A DNA stretch of 14,677 nt from an uncultured Pirellulaceae bacterium (GCA_934278005.1 CAKQWG010000078.1:1-14677); one strand, 5' to 3'. Shown: positions 7,907-14,677, numbered from the stretch's first letter. The notes: generated by a model not told the origin, from the sequence alone. Made by a program: numbers and translations.

Positions 7907-8329
7907 CTAGATGTAAAACATACGGTTGGAGGCATCATGGCGGCGCGCAATGAGGTCAGCCATCGTGATCCGATCGAGCACGTCGCGTTGGCGATGCTTT
8001 ACCTCGTCCCATACCTCGCTGACGATCTGGCTCAGGGGCGAAGCTAGAGCATCGCAGGCGGGATTGCTCGGCGGACACACTGCGTCGACGACCTCGCCCA
8101 CGGTAATGCGGCAGGGTGCATGGTCTAAGTAGAATCCGCCCGCCGATCCGCGGGTACTGGTAATCAATCCGGCGGCGCGCAGCTGCTGCAAAATCTGTGT
8201 TAAGAACTGGTTGGGAATCCCCTGCTCGGCCGCGATGGCTCGCGAGGGTAGGACTTCACGCGATGCATACTTTTCACTCAGCGCGAGCATCGCCAGCGTG
8301 GCATAATGGGCTTTGATCGGCAACTGCAT
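7907..8329 (-). CDS. Rrf2-family transcriptional regulator
   Basis: The 140-residue protein has the Rrf2 winged-helix signature: AHYATLAMLALS at the start, the recognition region EVLPSRAIAAEQGIPNQFLT (25-44), then QILQQLRAAGLITSTRGSAGGF and ITVGEVVDAV. Family members include IscR (Fe-S), NsrR (nitric oxide) and CymR (cysteine synthesis). Three cysteines are present (73, 85, 92), but their spacing differs from the CX5CX5C cluster pattern of IscR, so cluster binding is uncertain. The gene starts 14 bp after cysH on the same strand, with GTGAG upstream of the ATG, so the two are very likely co-transcribed. Context suggests it controls sulfate reduction, probably by binding the palindrome upstream of cysH, which would make it autoregulated. 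That link is inference. The C-terminus (about 100-140) is a short helix typical of the family. Confidence 0.92.
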   Translation of the reverse strand: MQLPIKAHYATLAMLALSEKYASREVLPSRAIAAEQGIPNQFLTQILQQLRAAGLITSTRGSAGGFYLDHAPCRITVGEVVDAVCPPSNPACDALASPLSQIVSEVWDEVKHRQRDVLDRITMADLIARRHDASNRMFYI

Positions 8330-8343
8330 TGTTTGGGCTCACG

Positions 8344-9186
8344 TTAATCTGTGGTATGGAGACCGCATTCAGTCTTAGCAAAGCCGCTCCAGCGCCCTGC
8401 CCGCTCATCCTCCCCAGGCAACACGCTGCGTGTGCAGGGCCAGCAACCGACGCTGGTGTATCCCTTGTCATGTAGCGGGTTGTAGGGAATGTCGTGCTTG
8501 GTAATCAAATTCCACACATCTTTTTTGGTCCAATTGGCCAAAGGGCTAATCTTTACCAGACCAAACTTCTTGTCCCAACCAATGATCGGCGCCGTGGCGC
8601 GGTCCGGACTCTGATCGCGGCGAATGGCACTGGCCCAGGCCTCGAAGCCCTGCGCAGCTTGTCTGAGTACAGTTAGCTTGCGGTCAAAGCAGCAGCGATT
8701 GGGATCATGGCTGTAGACCGGCCCGCCATTGGCCGCCTCGTATTGCTCGACCGTCAACGCCGGCCGCTTGAACTCGACTTCAATCCCGTACCGCCGTTTG
8801 ACCTCCTCGCGCAGCTCCAAGGTCTCCTTGAATTGATAGCCCGTCTCCAGGTTGAATACGGGCGTTTGGGGGGCAATCTCGGCCAGCATGTGCAGGATGG
8901 TCATCCCCTCGGGACCAAACGCAGTGGCCATAGTGAACTTGGGGGCGTAGCTCTTCACCGCCCAGGCCAAGATCTCCTGCGGGGTCGCGGATTCGAGTTC
9001 GCGGCTAGCTTGGGCCAGCTCCGCCAGCAGTTCGGGCGTTGCACTTTTAACTGTTTCGCTCATTTCGCGAGGACTTTCAACTCGATTCTCTGAGGCTGTA
9101 CTGGCTTGCAACGGGCCGGTCGGCGACGATTTCACGTCCGGTGCTAGATCGGTCATGCGGTGGTCATTTTCTGCGGTGATGCTCAT
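8344..9186 (-). CDS. cysH: Assimilatory adenylylsulfate (APS) reductase, CysH family
   Basis: The 280-residue protein reduces activated sulfate to sulfite with thioredoxin. It contains the PP-loop-like block TMATAFGPEGMTILHML (85-101), GYQFKETLELR, and the Fe-S ligands CC (165-166) and GCWPC (Cys248, Cys251). The C-terminal ECGLH carries catalytic Cys274. The CC/CXXC pair marks the [4Fe-4S] APS-reductase type (EC 1.8.4.10) rather than the cluster-free PAPS reductase of E. coli; that is family knowledge, and substrate choice is not proven by sequence. About 50 N-terminal residues before the conserved domain are low-complexity, and internal Met11 or Met42 could start instead, but the ATG at 9186 has a strong AAAGAGGAAC ribosome binding site. 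It is the first gene of a probable two-gene operon with the Rrf2 regulator. No other sulfate-assimilation gene lies in the window. Confidence 0.95.
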   Translation of the reverse strand: MSITAENDHRMTDLAPDVKSSPTGPLQASTASENRVESPREMSETVKSATPELLAELAQASRELESATPQEILAWAVKSYAPKFTMATAFGPEGMTILHMLAEIAPQTPVFNLETGYQFKETLELREEVKRRYGIEVEFKRPALTVEQYEAANGGPVYSHDPNRCCFDRKLTVLRQAAQGFEAWASAIRRDQSPDRATAPIIGWDKKFGLVKISPLANWTKKDVWNLITKHDIPYNPLHDKGYTSVGCWPCTRSVLPGEDERAGRWSGFAKTECGLHTTD

Positions 9187-9212
9187 AGTTCCTCTTTCAT
9201 CGACTAGCTTGC

Positions 9213-9218
9213 AGTATA
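9213..9218 (-). promoter_or_regulatory. Likely -10 box of the cysH-rrf2 operon
   Basis: TATACT on the minus strand matches the sigma70 -10 consensus at five of six positions, 26 bases upstream of the cysH ATG. The -35 position 17 bases further upstream (9236-9241) falls inside the palindrome and reads AAATTG, a poor match. Confidence 0.4.
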
Positions 9219-9230
9219 AAGAGTACTATT

Positions 9231-9247
9231 TTGACCAATTTAGTCAA
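9231..9247. promoter_or_regulatory. Palindromic operator candidate upstream of cysH
   Basis: TTGACCAATTTAGTCAA is a 17-bp palindrome in which seven of eight base pairs match around a central T. It covers the expected -35 position of the cysH promoter, so a bound protein would block RNA polymerase. Symmetric sites of this general size and TTGAC half-site are known for Rrf2-family regulators, and an Rrf2 gene lies in the same operon. Binding has not been shown. Confidence 0.6.
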
Positions 9248-9314
9248 GTATGTTCACTCGATGTTGTTATCGGCTTTTTTGGGATCTACCTGCTACTGCC
9301 GCAGCTTGTCAGCA

Positions 9315-9335
9315 TAGCTTTTCTGTGGAAAGCTA
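9315..9335. repeat. Nine-pair stem-loop in the cysH/amidohydrolase gap
   Basis: TAGCTTTTC (9315-9323) pairs with GGAAAGCTA (9327-9335) across a TGT loop, with one T-G wobble. It lies 129 bases upstream of cysH and 156 bases ahead of the amidohydrolase start. It could be a second operator, part of a leader RNA, or a chance hairpin. Confidence 0.5.
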
Positions 9336-9491
9336 CAGTTAGCGGCGCGGCAGCAGGCGGTCGGCACCTGTTTGTAGAAGTTTCTAGCTCGTTGCCCAGC
9401 TTCACTTACTTGCGCTGTTCCTGCCCATTGGGTAACCCTAGTCTTTGGTCAAAAAAGTGCATCAGATACAGATTCTCAACGGAAGTTTTTT

Positions 9492-10841
9492 GTGGAAGCA
9501 ATTCGGGTTCAAGCTAAATTCTGTGTGGTAGCGCCGGATCGATTGCTGCACCCTGCCCAGGTGCTGATTCGGTATGGCCGGGTGGTCGAGGTCGTCCAGG
9601 GCCAACCGTGTAAGGCCGACGTGGATCTGGGAGAGATGCTGCTTTTACCAGGACTGATCAATGCACACACTCATTTGGAATTTAGTGGGCTCCAGCGACC
9701 GTTGGCAGCCGGCGACAATTTTCCAGCTTGGATTTCCCAGGTGGTCCGAGCTCGGGCTGCGCAACTAGACGAAACACAAGGACTGCAGAGAGCCCTGCAT
9801 GCCGGGCTGCGACAAGCTTTTGGCGGCGGTACGGCGGTGCTAGGCGACATTGTCAGCGCGCCCTGGATGCCGCCCGACTACCCCGATGCGCAGGGCTTCG
9901 CGCACGCATTTGCTCACGAACTTTCAAACGCTGCGCTCCAGGTCCATGCCGCTGTGAACGCTACTGAGCATGGCTGGGGCCACTTAACCGAAGCCGACTG
10001 GCGAGCCCACATCTGCCCCATCAGCTATCCACGCGTCTTGCCCTTCACAGAGTTGATCGGTATGTCCGAAGCTCGGGCTACAGCCAATTGGCAGTGGAGC
10101 CAAGCGGCACGCGCAAGCCAGGGTTCCGAGCTAGCGATTGGCCATGGCGTCTCACCTCACGCGCCTTATTCAGTGCATTTCCCATCTATCCTCACGGCTT
10201 GCAGTTCTCTGCCTGCCGCTACACCCATCGCCATGCATCTGGCAGAAAGCCGCGATGAACTGCAGTGGGTTGAGCAAGGCCAAGGAGCTTTTGGAGAAGC
10301 CTTCGAGCGACTGGGCCTGCACTGCGAAGTGGCACCACCCACGATCGACGCGTGCATTGAGTTGCTCTCGCGTTTTGACCACGCACTGCTGATCCATGGA
10401 AACTATTTAACGCAAGCTCAAATCGCCCGCATAGCCGCGACGCCCAATATAAGCCTCGTCTACTGTCCACGAACTCACAGCCACTTTCATCATGCGCCTT
10501 ACCCACTGCAAGCCATGCGCGATGCGGGTGTGCGAGTCGTGCTGGGCACCGACTCGCGAGCCAGCAATCCATCGCTGAGCTTATGGGACGAAGTGCAGCA
10601 TGCGTCTTGCCACCATCCGCAGCGAGAGCCCAGCGAGTGGTTGGGCAGTGTGACTCTCGACGCGGCCCGCGCCCTAGGAATCTCTCGGGACTTTGGCAGT
10701 CTGCAAGTCGGGCGGTGGGCGACTGCGGTTGCCATCCCTACGCGTGCCGATTGGACCACTAAGAATCTAGTCGAAGCGCTGTGTGCATGTCGCGCTGAAG
10801 AGTTGCATATGCAGCCGCTAGCGCAGCTGTTTGCGCGATGA
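9492..10841 (+). CDS. Amidohydrolase-superfamily deaminase/hydrolase
   Basis: The 449-residue protein belongs to the metal-dependent amidohydrolases near the ATZ/TRZ and methylthioadenosine/S-adenosylhomocysteine deaminase group. Expected ligands are present: NAHTHLEFSG (His59, His61), HLAES (His249), IHGNYL (His302) and LGTDS (Asp354). SPHAPYSV (221-228) is typical of the adenosine-type deaminases. The family usually keeps a mononuclear Zn or Fe and deaminates a nucleobase or splits a C-N bond. The substrate here is open; methylthioadenosine, SAH and aminodeoxyfutalosine (menaquinone pathway) are the candidates I would test first. The GTG start at 9492 has GGAAG six bases upstream. It ends 22 bp from the end of mtnA, which faces it; this weakly favours a methylthioadenosine link. 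Confidence 0.85.
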   Translation: MEAIRVQAKFCVVAPDRLLHPAQVLIRYGRVVEVVQGQPCKADVDLGEMLLLPGLINAHTHLEFSGLQRPLAAGDNFPAWISQVVRARAAQLDETQGLQRALHAGLRQAFGGGTAVLGDIVSAPWMPPDYPDAQGFAHAFAHELSNAALQVHAAVNATEHGWGHLTEADWRAHICPISYPRVLPFTELIGMSEARATANWQWSQAARASQGSELAIGHGVSPHAPYSVHFPSILTACSSLPAATPIAMHLAESRDELQWVEQGQGAFGEAFERLGLHCEVAPPTIDACIELLSRFDHALLIHGNYLTQAQIARIAATPNISLVYCPRTHSHFHHAPYPLQAMRDAGVRVVLGTDSRASNPSLSLWDEVQHASCHHPQREPSEWLGSVTLDAARALGISRDFGSLQVGRWATAVAIPTRADWTTKNLVEALCACRAEELHMQPLAQLFAR

Positions 10842-10863
10842 GATGTTTAGGTTTGAGATTTGG

Positions 10864-11931
10864 CTATCGCGAGAAATGCTGTGCAATGGTGTCGCGATTA
10901 ACTGGTGAAATAATACCATGCTCAGTAATCAAAGCGCGCACCAACTCTGCGGGCGTCACGTCAAAGGCAGGATTGTAAACGCCGATGTCCGGTGGCGCGA
11001 TGGCATGTCCATAGGGCGCCACCACCTCGGCCGGATCACGCTGTTCAATAGGAATGTCTGCCCCATGGAGCAACTCCAAGTCGAACGTACTGCTCGGGGC
11101 CGCGACGTAAAACGGCACGCCGTGATACTGAGCCACAACCGCTAGACCATAGGTGCCGATCTTATTGGCCACGTCGCCTCGGGCGGTGATGCGATCAGCG
11201 CCGACGATGACTGCATCGACTGTGCGAGTCTGCATGACGTGAGCGGCCATCGAATCGCAGATCACCGTGGTGGGAATATTGCGTTGTGCGAGCTCCCAGG
11301 CTGTCAGCCGAGCGCCTTGCCACAGCGGGCGTGTTTCATCGGCGTAAACGTGCAATTGCTTACCTTGATCTTGGCAAGTAAACATGACGCTCAGGGCTGT
11401 TCCGTATTCGGCCGTCGCCAGTCCACCCGCATTGCAGTGGGTAATGATAGTAGCACCGTCTTTGATCAAACCGGCGCCGTGCAATCCGATTTGACGACAC
11501 ATGTGCCGGTCCTCTTCATGGATAGCACGAGCTTCTTCTAGCAGGCGCTGAGCCAATCCGGTTTGACCTTGGGAATGCTCCGAGATGACGCCGTGCATGC
11601 GGTCCAGAGCCCAAAACAGATTTACGGCAGTGGGGCGACTGGTAGCCAAGTAGTTGGCGGCGTCTTGGGCGGTCTGGGCGGACGCGTCGGAGCGGAATTC
11701 TTCAGCCCCGCGCAGCGACAGCACGACCCCGTAGGCAGCCGCTATGCCAATAGCCGGCGCGCCGCGGACGCGCAGCATTTTGATAGCTTCCCACACCGTT
11801 TCTACGTGGTGGCAATCGATCATGGCGAATTTGGTTGGCAGCAGGGTCTGGTCGATTAAACGCAAAAAACCGTCTGCTCCGCCGATCCACTGAATGGCTG
11901 GCGGCGCTGCGGGCGAGGTGGGTTCAGACAT
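10864..11931 (-). CDS. mtnA: S-methyl-5-thioribose-1-phosphate isomerase
   Basis: The enzyme converts 5-methylthioribose-1-phosphate to 5-methylthioribulose-1-phosphate in methionine salvage (EC 5.3.1.23). The 355-residue length is typical. Signature blocks include RGAPAIGIAAAYG (56-68), THCNAGGLATAEYGTAL with the catalytic Cys166, YADETRPLWQGARLTAWEL, VGADRI with Asp246, and ANKIGTY. It shares a fold with eIF2B subunits and ribose-1,5-bisphosphate isomerase, but the HCNAGGLAT block favours MtnA. No Shine-Dalgarno sequence precedes the ATG at 11931. A weak promoter-like pair TTGCTT/TGTAAC (11966-11971 and 11943-11948) would give a leader of only about five bases. None of the later salvage genes (mtnBCD, mtnK) is in the window. 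It lies 109 bp downstream of the haem-protein gene on the same strand. Confidence 0.95.
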   Translation of the reverse strand: MSEPTSPAAPPAIQWIGGADGFLRLIDQTLLPTKFAMIDCHHVETVWEAIKMLRVRGAPAIGIAAAYGVVLSLRGAEEFRSDASAQTAQDAANYLATSRPTAVNLFWALDRMHGVISEHSQGQTGLAQRLLEEARAIHEEDRHMCRQIGLHGAGLIKDGATIITHCNAGGLATAEYGTALSVMFTCQDQGKQLHVYADETRPLWQGARLTAWELAQRNIPTTVICDSMAAHVMQTRTVDAVIVGADRITARGDVANKIGTYGLAVVAQYHGVPFYVAAPSSTFDLELLHGADIPIEQRDPAEVVAPYGHAIAPPDIGVYNPAFDVTPAELVRALITEHGIISPVNRDTIAQHFSR

Positions 11932-11942
11932 AGGAAACTATT

Positions 11943-11971
11943 GTTACAGTGAGCTGTTAATAAGTAAGCAA
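11943..11971 (-). promoter_or_regulatory. Weak candidate promoter of mtnA
   Basis: TTGCTT (11966-11971) and TGTAAC (11943-11948) are 17 bases apart on the minus strand. Matches are three and four of six. The predicted transcript would begin about five bases before the ATG, which fits the missing ribosome binding site. Confidence 0.25.
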
Positions 11972-12040
11972 TCCTGGGCCGCGACTCGCCCGCTGGCAAG
12001 AACTGCGAATGCCATGGCGAGGTCTGTACTATCGTACTGT

Positions 12041-13441
12041 CTACGGCTGCACAAAGTCAGTCGGCGTGCCGGGCACGAGCTGGTTTTCGGCCGAGTCTAG
12101 TGGCCCCAGCAAGCATAGATAAGCCAGCAGATCCAAGAGCTCCTGGGGCTGCATTTGCGACTCGACTCCCTCTGGCATCAGACTCTTAGTGCTCGATTTG
12201 ACCCGCTCAATGTCCTGTTTGTCGAATTCGATGATCTCGCCACCTTGGACCTTAAGGCTCAAGTAGCGGTCGTTCTCAGCGGCAACTAAACCGGATACGA
12301 CTTGACCATCGATGCTGAGCACAGTCTTAGCCTGAAACGCTTCGCCGATCACCAAGCTGGGATCGAGAATGTTAGAGACCAGCTGCTGTAGGTTCCCGCG
12401 ACCATTTTGGGCGATGTTCGGACCGACTTCAAAACCACGTCCATGCAGCACGTGGCATTGCGAACAGACGCGATCAAAGACCGCCGCGCCGCGACTGGCA
12501 CTGCCGCTCGCCCCAGCCTTTAATTGTTGTAAAGTTCGCGCGACCAGCTCCTGCCGGGCTGCATCGTCTTCGATGCGGACCGTGCCCCATATCGCTTCGA
12601 TGCGCGCAGTGAGCAGCGCGTTGTCACTGTTGAGCCACTTGCGCAGTTGATTGGTGTTGATCAAGTCCTTTGAAATGCTGCCGCGCTCGACAGCTTCTAG
12701 CAGCAGACCCATCGACTCTGCGTGCGTGGTCAACGGTTCAATTGCCGCTAGGGCAGTGGCTGGATTTAGATGCGGCCAATGATCGATCAGTGCCCGACTG
12801 GCCCAGTCGCGTTGACTGCTCAACGCGGCTGAGATCATGATGTTTTTCCACTGCTCATGCGCCGATGCCTGAGCTGTGTTGGATTGTTCCGCTACATCAG
12901 TTAACTGCGACAGAAAGTAATCCTGGGCCGCCGGGGCATCTAGCAATAACCATAGCTGCCACAGCATCTGCCGCTGGTCGATATTTTCAAGTTCTTGCAG
13001 AGCCAGCTCGATCGTGACGGTCGGCCGGTCGAGCGATCCGGCCAGCAAGGCGACCGCCAGCGCTGGTGCGTATCTCGGGTCGCCGTGATCCTGGGCAGAG
13101 AGCACTTCGCTTGTTTGCGGCTGGAGTGGTCCCAAGGCCTCGCTGAGAGCCGCGAGTTCGCCGCGGGCTAGGGAAGTGCTGATACTGCGCGTCAGCGTGG
13201 ACGCTGCACTGTGCGGGTTGCTAGTCCATAGTAATTTTACAATCTTCAGTGGCCCGCTTAAGCTGGCAGAGCTGGCAGTCGCTGGCGGAGCCGGTGCGTC
13301 TGTTACATCATTTGACTGTGCATCATTTGACTGTGCATCATTTGACTGTGCATTGGCTGTTTCGATTGTCAGCGTCGCTAGCCCTAGCAAAACGATCAGA
13401 CTGCCGAGCACGGGACGCAGCGGGGTTGTAAGTTGGTTCAT
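12041..13441 (-). CDS. Planctomycete-type c-type cytochrome (haem-binding domain protein)
   Basis: The 466-residue protein has a Sec signal peptide (hydrophobic core LGSLIVLLGLATLTI, cleavage near ANA) and acts outside the cytoplasm. A low-complexity AQSND repeat follows. Residues about 62-305 are helical (HEAT-like by eye, not a named family). The C-terminal domain (about 315-445) is the planctomycete/verrucomicrobial haem-binding domain: CSQCH (326-330) for covalent haem c, VGPNIAQ, ILDPSLVI, a central strand block (VLSIDGQVVSGLV), SLMPEG with the likely axial ligand Met422, and a final LLDLLAYL. In this lineage the domain usually hangs on large membrane-bound dehydrogenases with NHL or PQQ-like propellers; here no propeller is present. 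It probably shuttles electrons to or from such an enzyme. It lies downstream of the DUF1080 gene on the same strand, a combination common in planctomycete sugar-degradation loci. Confidence 0.85.
   Translation of the reverse strand: MNQLTTPLRPVLGSLIVLLGLATLTIETANAQSNDAQSNDAQSNDVTDAPAPPATASSASLSGPLKIVKLLWTSNPHSAASTLTRSISTSLARGELAALSEALGPLQPQTSEVLSAQDHGDPRYAPALAVALLAGSLDRPTVTIELALQELENIDQRQMLWQLWLLLDAPAAQDYFLSQLTDVAEQSNTAQASAHEQWKNIMISAALSSQRDWASRALIDHWPHLNPATALAAIEPLTTHAESMGLLLEAVERGSISKDLINTNQLRKWLNSDNALLTARIEAIWGTVRIEDDAARQELVARTLQQLKAGASGSASRGAAVFDRVCSQCHVLHGRGFEVGPNIAQNGRGNLQQLVSNILDPSLVIGEAFQAKTVLSIDGQVVSGLVAAENDRYLSLKVQGGEIIEFDKQDIERVKSSTKSLMPEGVESQMQPQELLDLLAYLCLLGPLDSAENQLVPGTPTDFVQP
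13306..13350 (-). repeat. Three identical 15-bp repeats encoding AQSND
   Basis: The unit CATCATTTGACTGTG (plus strand) repeats at 13306, 13321 and 13336 without a mismatch. On the coding strand it gives AQSND three times, directly after the signal peptide of the haem-binding protein. The perfect identity suggests recent slippage; copy-number change would keep the frame. Confidence 0.95.
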
Positions 13442-13506
13442 TAGATTTCTGAGTGGTAGTTTATGCGGTAGACCTTCTCACGTGCTTCGGAGCTTCTCAA
13501 TTGCCT

Positions 13507-13644
13507 CTGAGCGGGCGAGCTATCGCGCAGCGCAGCGTTTTGGCGTTGGCCGGCCTGCCGACTTGCGGCTGAACCTGCTTAGCGATGTCCGTAAGCGCTG
13601 CGCGCTGCGGCAGCGCGGCGAGCCGAGCTGGCTACTGAGCGGGC
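13507..13644. repeat. GC-rich palindromic segment flanked by a 10-bp direct repeat
   Basis: CTGAGCGGGC occurs at 13507-13516 and again at 13635-13644, in the same orientation. Between them CGCGCAGCGC (13524-13533) pairs with GCGCTGCGCG (13595-13604), and a compact hairpin CGCGCTG-CGG-CAGCGCG sits at 13601-13617. The layout recalls a REP/MITE-like insertion with a target duplication. The right copy lies in the last codons of the DUF1080 gene, so an insertion would have altered that C-terminus. The hairpin could also serve as terminator for the DUF1080 gene, although no T-run follows. Confidence 0.45.
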
Positions 13645-14677
13645 AGTGACGGGAAGCCCGCTGCGGGGATTAATCCGCGATCGATAATCCATATATTCCG
13701 AAAGCGCACTGGATTGCTATGGTCTTGCAGTCGTATTGGCAGCAAGCTGGGCTCTTCGATTTTGCCAGCTCCTGTCTTATCCTCTATCTCTCGATTATCG
13801 TGCGTCTTGACTCCATTATGCCAGACGGTGATTCGCGCGTGACGCAGCTTGGTCCCATCGCTGGCCCAGCGCGGTGCGGTAAAGGCAATATCGTAGGTCT
13901 GCCACTGCAGCGCCGGAAAACTCATATTGGTATCCGGCGGTACCTGGCGATACAAACTGCTGCATCCATTAAAACTCGGCGCCTCAGCAAAGGAATCGAG
14001 AATCTGCAGCTCGTAGCGGCTCAGCAGGTAGCAACCGCTATTGCCGCGGCTCTGGCCGGAACTCTCAGGCATGTAGGGAATCTTGAACTCAACATGCATA
14101 TCAAAATCTTGGAACATGGGAATTACATCCGCACCGGGCATTAACCAACCGTCCTGACTTATCTTGCCTCCCCTAAACTGATCCGTATTTTTGCCGTCAA
14201 ACAGCACCAGAGCTCCCTCCGGCGGCACAGCGCCCAGGGTTGGACTGGTCCGCTCGATGCGCGGCAGCTCGCCTAGGAGCTTGCCCTGGCTATCGATAAT
14301 GCGGCATTGATCACGCTCGACAAACACAGCCCAGGCGGCTCCCGAGAGAACCAGCACGTCGCCAGCACGAAAACCTAGCAAGGCTTGCGACTCGCCAGAA
14401 AAGCCCTCTTGGCCAGGCAGCCCACCGTGGTACTGGCGAGCATCGAAGCGGTCACCGCCTAGCGGCCGTACCTGCACGCCGATTCGCTGGGGCTCTCCCT
14501 CACTTACCGTAACATCGCCCGCATACTCTCCCAGCAAGAGGTAGTTCTTGTCCTCGAGCGGCTCCACCGTCGCGGGATCTGGCTCCTCTTTCTGCGCTTC
14601 GGCCACGTCGGCCTTGCCCAGGACGGGTGTCCCCGAAGCGGCAGCTGGCTGGGGTTCGGCAGCTGGCTGGGGTTCGG
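13632..14677 (-). CDS. DUF1080 (3-keto-disaccharide hydrolase-like) protein, 5' end missing
   Basis: The visible 347 residues belong to a protein whose start lies beyond the right edge: the frame is open to 14677 with no stop. A GTG at 14606 is in frame but only internal. The upstream part is a Pro/Ala/Glu linker with EPQPAA repeats. Counting from that GTG, residues about 132-315 form the DUF1080 domain (PF06439), a concanavalin-like sandwich. It has LFDGKNTDQF, an FDMHVEFKIP strand, GNSGCYLLSRYELQILDSF, QWQTYDIAF, ARITVWHNGV and IRLQDHSNPVRFRNIWI. Members act on 3-keto-disaccharides or related sugars and are greatly expanded in planctomycetes; they are normally exported, but the signal peptide would be outside the window. 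About 100 residues between linker and domain (25-125) look like a separate beta-rich module. Its C-terminus is 190 bp from the haem-protein start. Confidence 0.85.
   Translation of the reverse strand, partial: EPQPAAEPQPAAASGTPVLGKADVAEAQKEEPDPATVEPLEDKNYLLLGEYAGDVTVSEGEPQRIGVQVRPLGGDRFDARQYHGGLPGQEGFSGESQALLGFRAGDVLVLSGAAWAVFVERDQCRIIDSQGKLLGELPRIERTSPTLGAVPPEGALVLFDGKNTDQFRGGKISQDGWLMPGADVIPMFQDFDMHVEFKIPYMPESSGQSRGNSGCYLLSRYELQILDSFAEAPSFNGCSSLYRQVPPDTNMSFPALQWQTYDIAFTAPRWASDGTKLRHARITVWHNGVKTHDNREIEDKTGAGKIEEPSLLPIRLQDHSNPVRFRNIWIIDRGLIPAAGFPSLPAQ
14640..14677 (-). repeat. 18-bp tandem repeat encoding EPQPAA, running off the edge
   Basis: GGCAGCTGGCTGGGGTTC is repeated at 14640-14657 and 14658-14675 and continues into the window edge. 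On the coding strand it adds the hexapeptide EPQPAA to the linker of the DUF1080 protein. The full copy number cannot be seen. Confidence 0.85.

Larger units (their letters stand above)
9187..9491. other. Divergent intergenic region between cysH and amidohydrolase
   Basis: This 305-bp gap holds the cysH ribosome binding site and promoter with an overlapping palindrome (9231-9247), a perfect nine-pair stem-loop (9315-9335, one wobble pair), and a weak promoter-like TTGGTC (9445-9450) with TACAGA (9467-9472) ahead of the amidohydrolase. No gene is supported in it; an overlapping plus-strand frame (9155-9517) shows no coding signs. Confidence 0.5.

Noticed and set aside
9155..9517. Plus-strand frame across the cysH/amidohydrolase gap
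   Set aside because: It overlaps the cysH start, covers the promoter and operator, and reads as hydrophobic low-information sequence.
13176..13649. Plus-strand frame opposite the haem-protein N-terminus
   Set aside because: It is antisense to a signal peptide and a repeat; its repeated CASFD units are just the complement of the AQSND repeat.

Overview
The window looks like a piece of a planctomycete chromosome, most likely from the Pirellulales (Rhodopirellula/Blastopirellula relatives). The pointers are a stand-alone c-type cytochrome with the planctomycete/verrucomicrobial haem-binding domain, a neighbouring secreted DUF1080 (3-keto-disaccharide hydrolase-like) protein, several secreted proteins of unknown role, wide gene spacing and weak or absent Shine-Dalgarno sequences. 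The genus is inference. No rRNA, tRNA, transposase, phage gene or CRISPR array was seen.

Layout. Positions 1-367 are a G-rich, C-poor repetitive edge with no convincing gene. At 368-1192 (+) lies a secreted Gly/Tyr/Pro-rich protein with five identical 18-bp repeats. Two minus-strand genes follow: a UVR-motif protein (1283-2008) and a zinc-ribbon/TerB-like protein (2189-2872), separated by a 180-bp gap that holds a long imperfect palindrome. A phosphotransferase-fold gene (2923-4050, +) with an altered catalytic motif and a small membrane-anchored acidic protein (4148-4666, +) come next. A 765-bp stretch to 5431 carries one possible small minus-strand gene (4764-5036). Then come gdhA (5432-6769, +) and, 31 bp later, an exported-looking low-molecular-weight phosphatase/arsenate-reductase-fold protein (6801-7808, +).

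The 7.9-12 kb part has a sulfur theme. cysH (APS reductase) and an Rrf2-family regulator are separated by 14 bp on the minus strand and probably form an operon. A near-perfect TTGAC...GTCAA palindrome sits where the cysH -35 box should be, which suggests autoregulated sulfate reduction. Across the divergent gap is an amidohydrolase of the adenosine-type deaminase group (9492-10841, +), facing mtnA (10864-11931, -) of methionine salvage tail to tail with 22 bp between them.

The right end (12041-14677, -) has the haem-binding protein and a DUF1080 protein that runs off the window edge. Between them is a GC-rich palindromic segment bounded by a 10-bp direct repeat.

Most annotated functions are ordinary. 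The best candidates for something new are the cysH/Rrf2 operator, the signal-peptide-bearing phosphatase, the 2079-2142 palindrome, the small gene at 4764-5036 with synonymous repeat divergence, and the phosphotransferase with a rewritten active-site motif.
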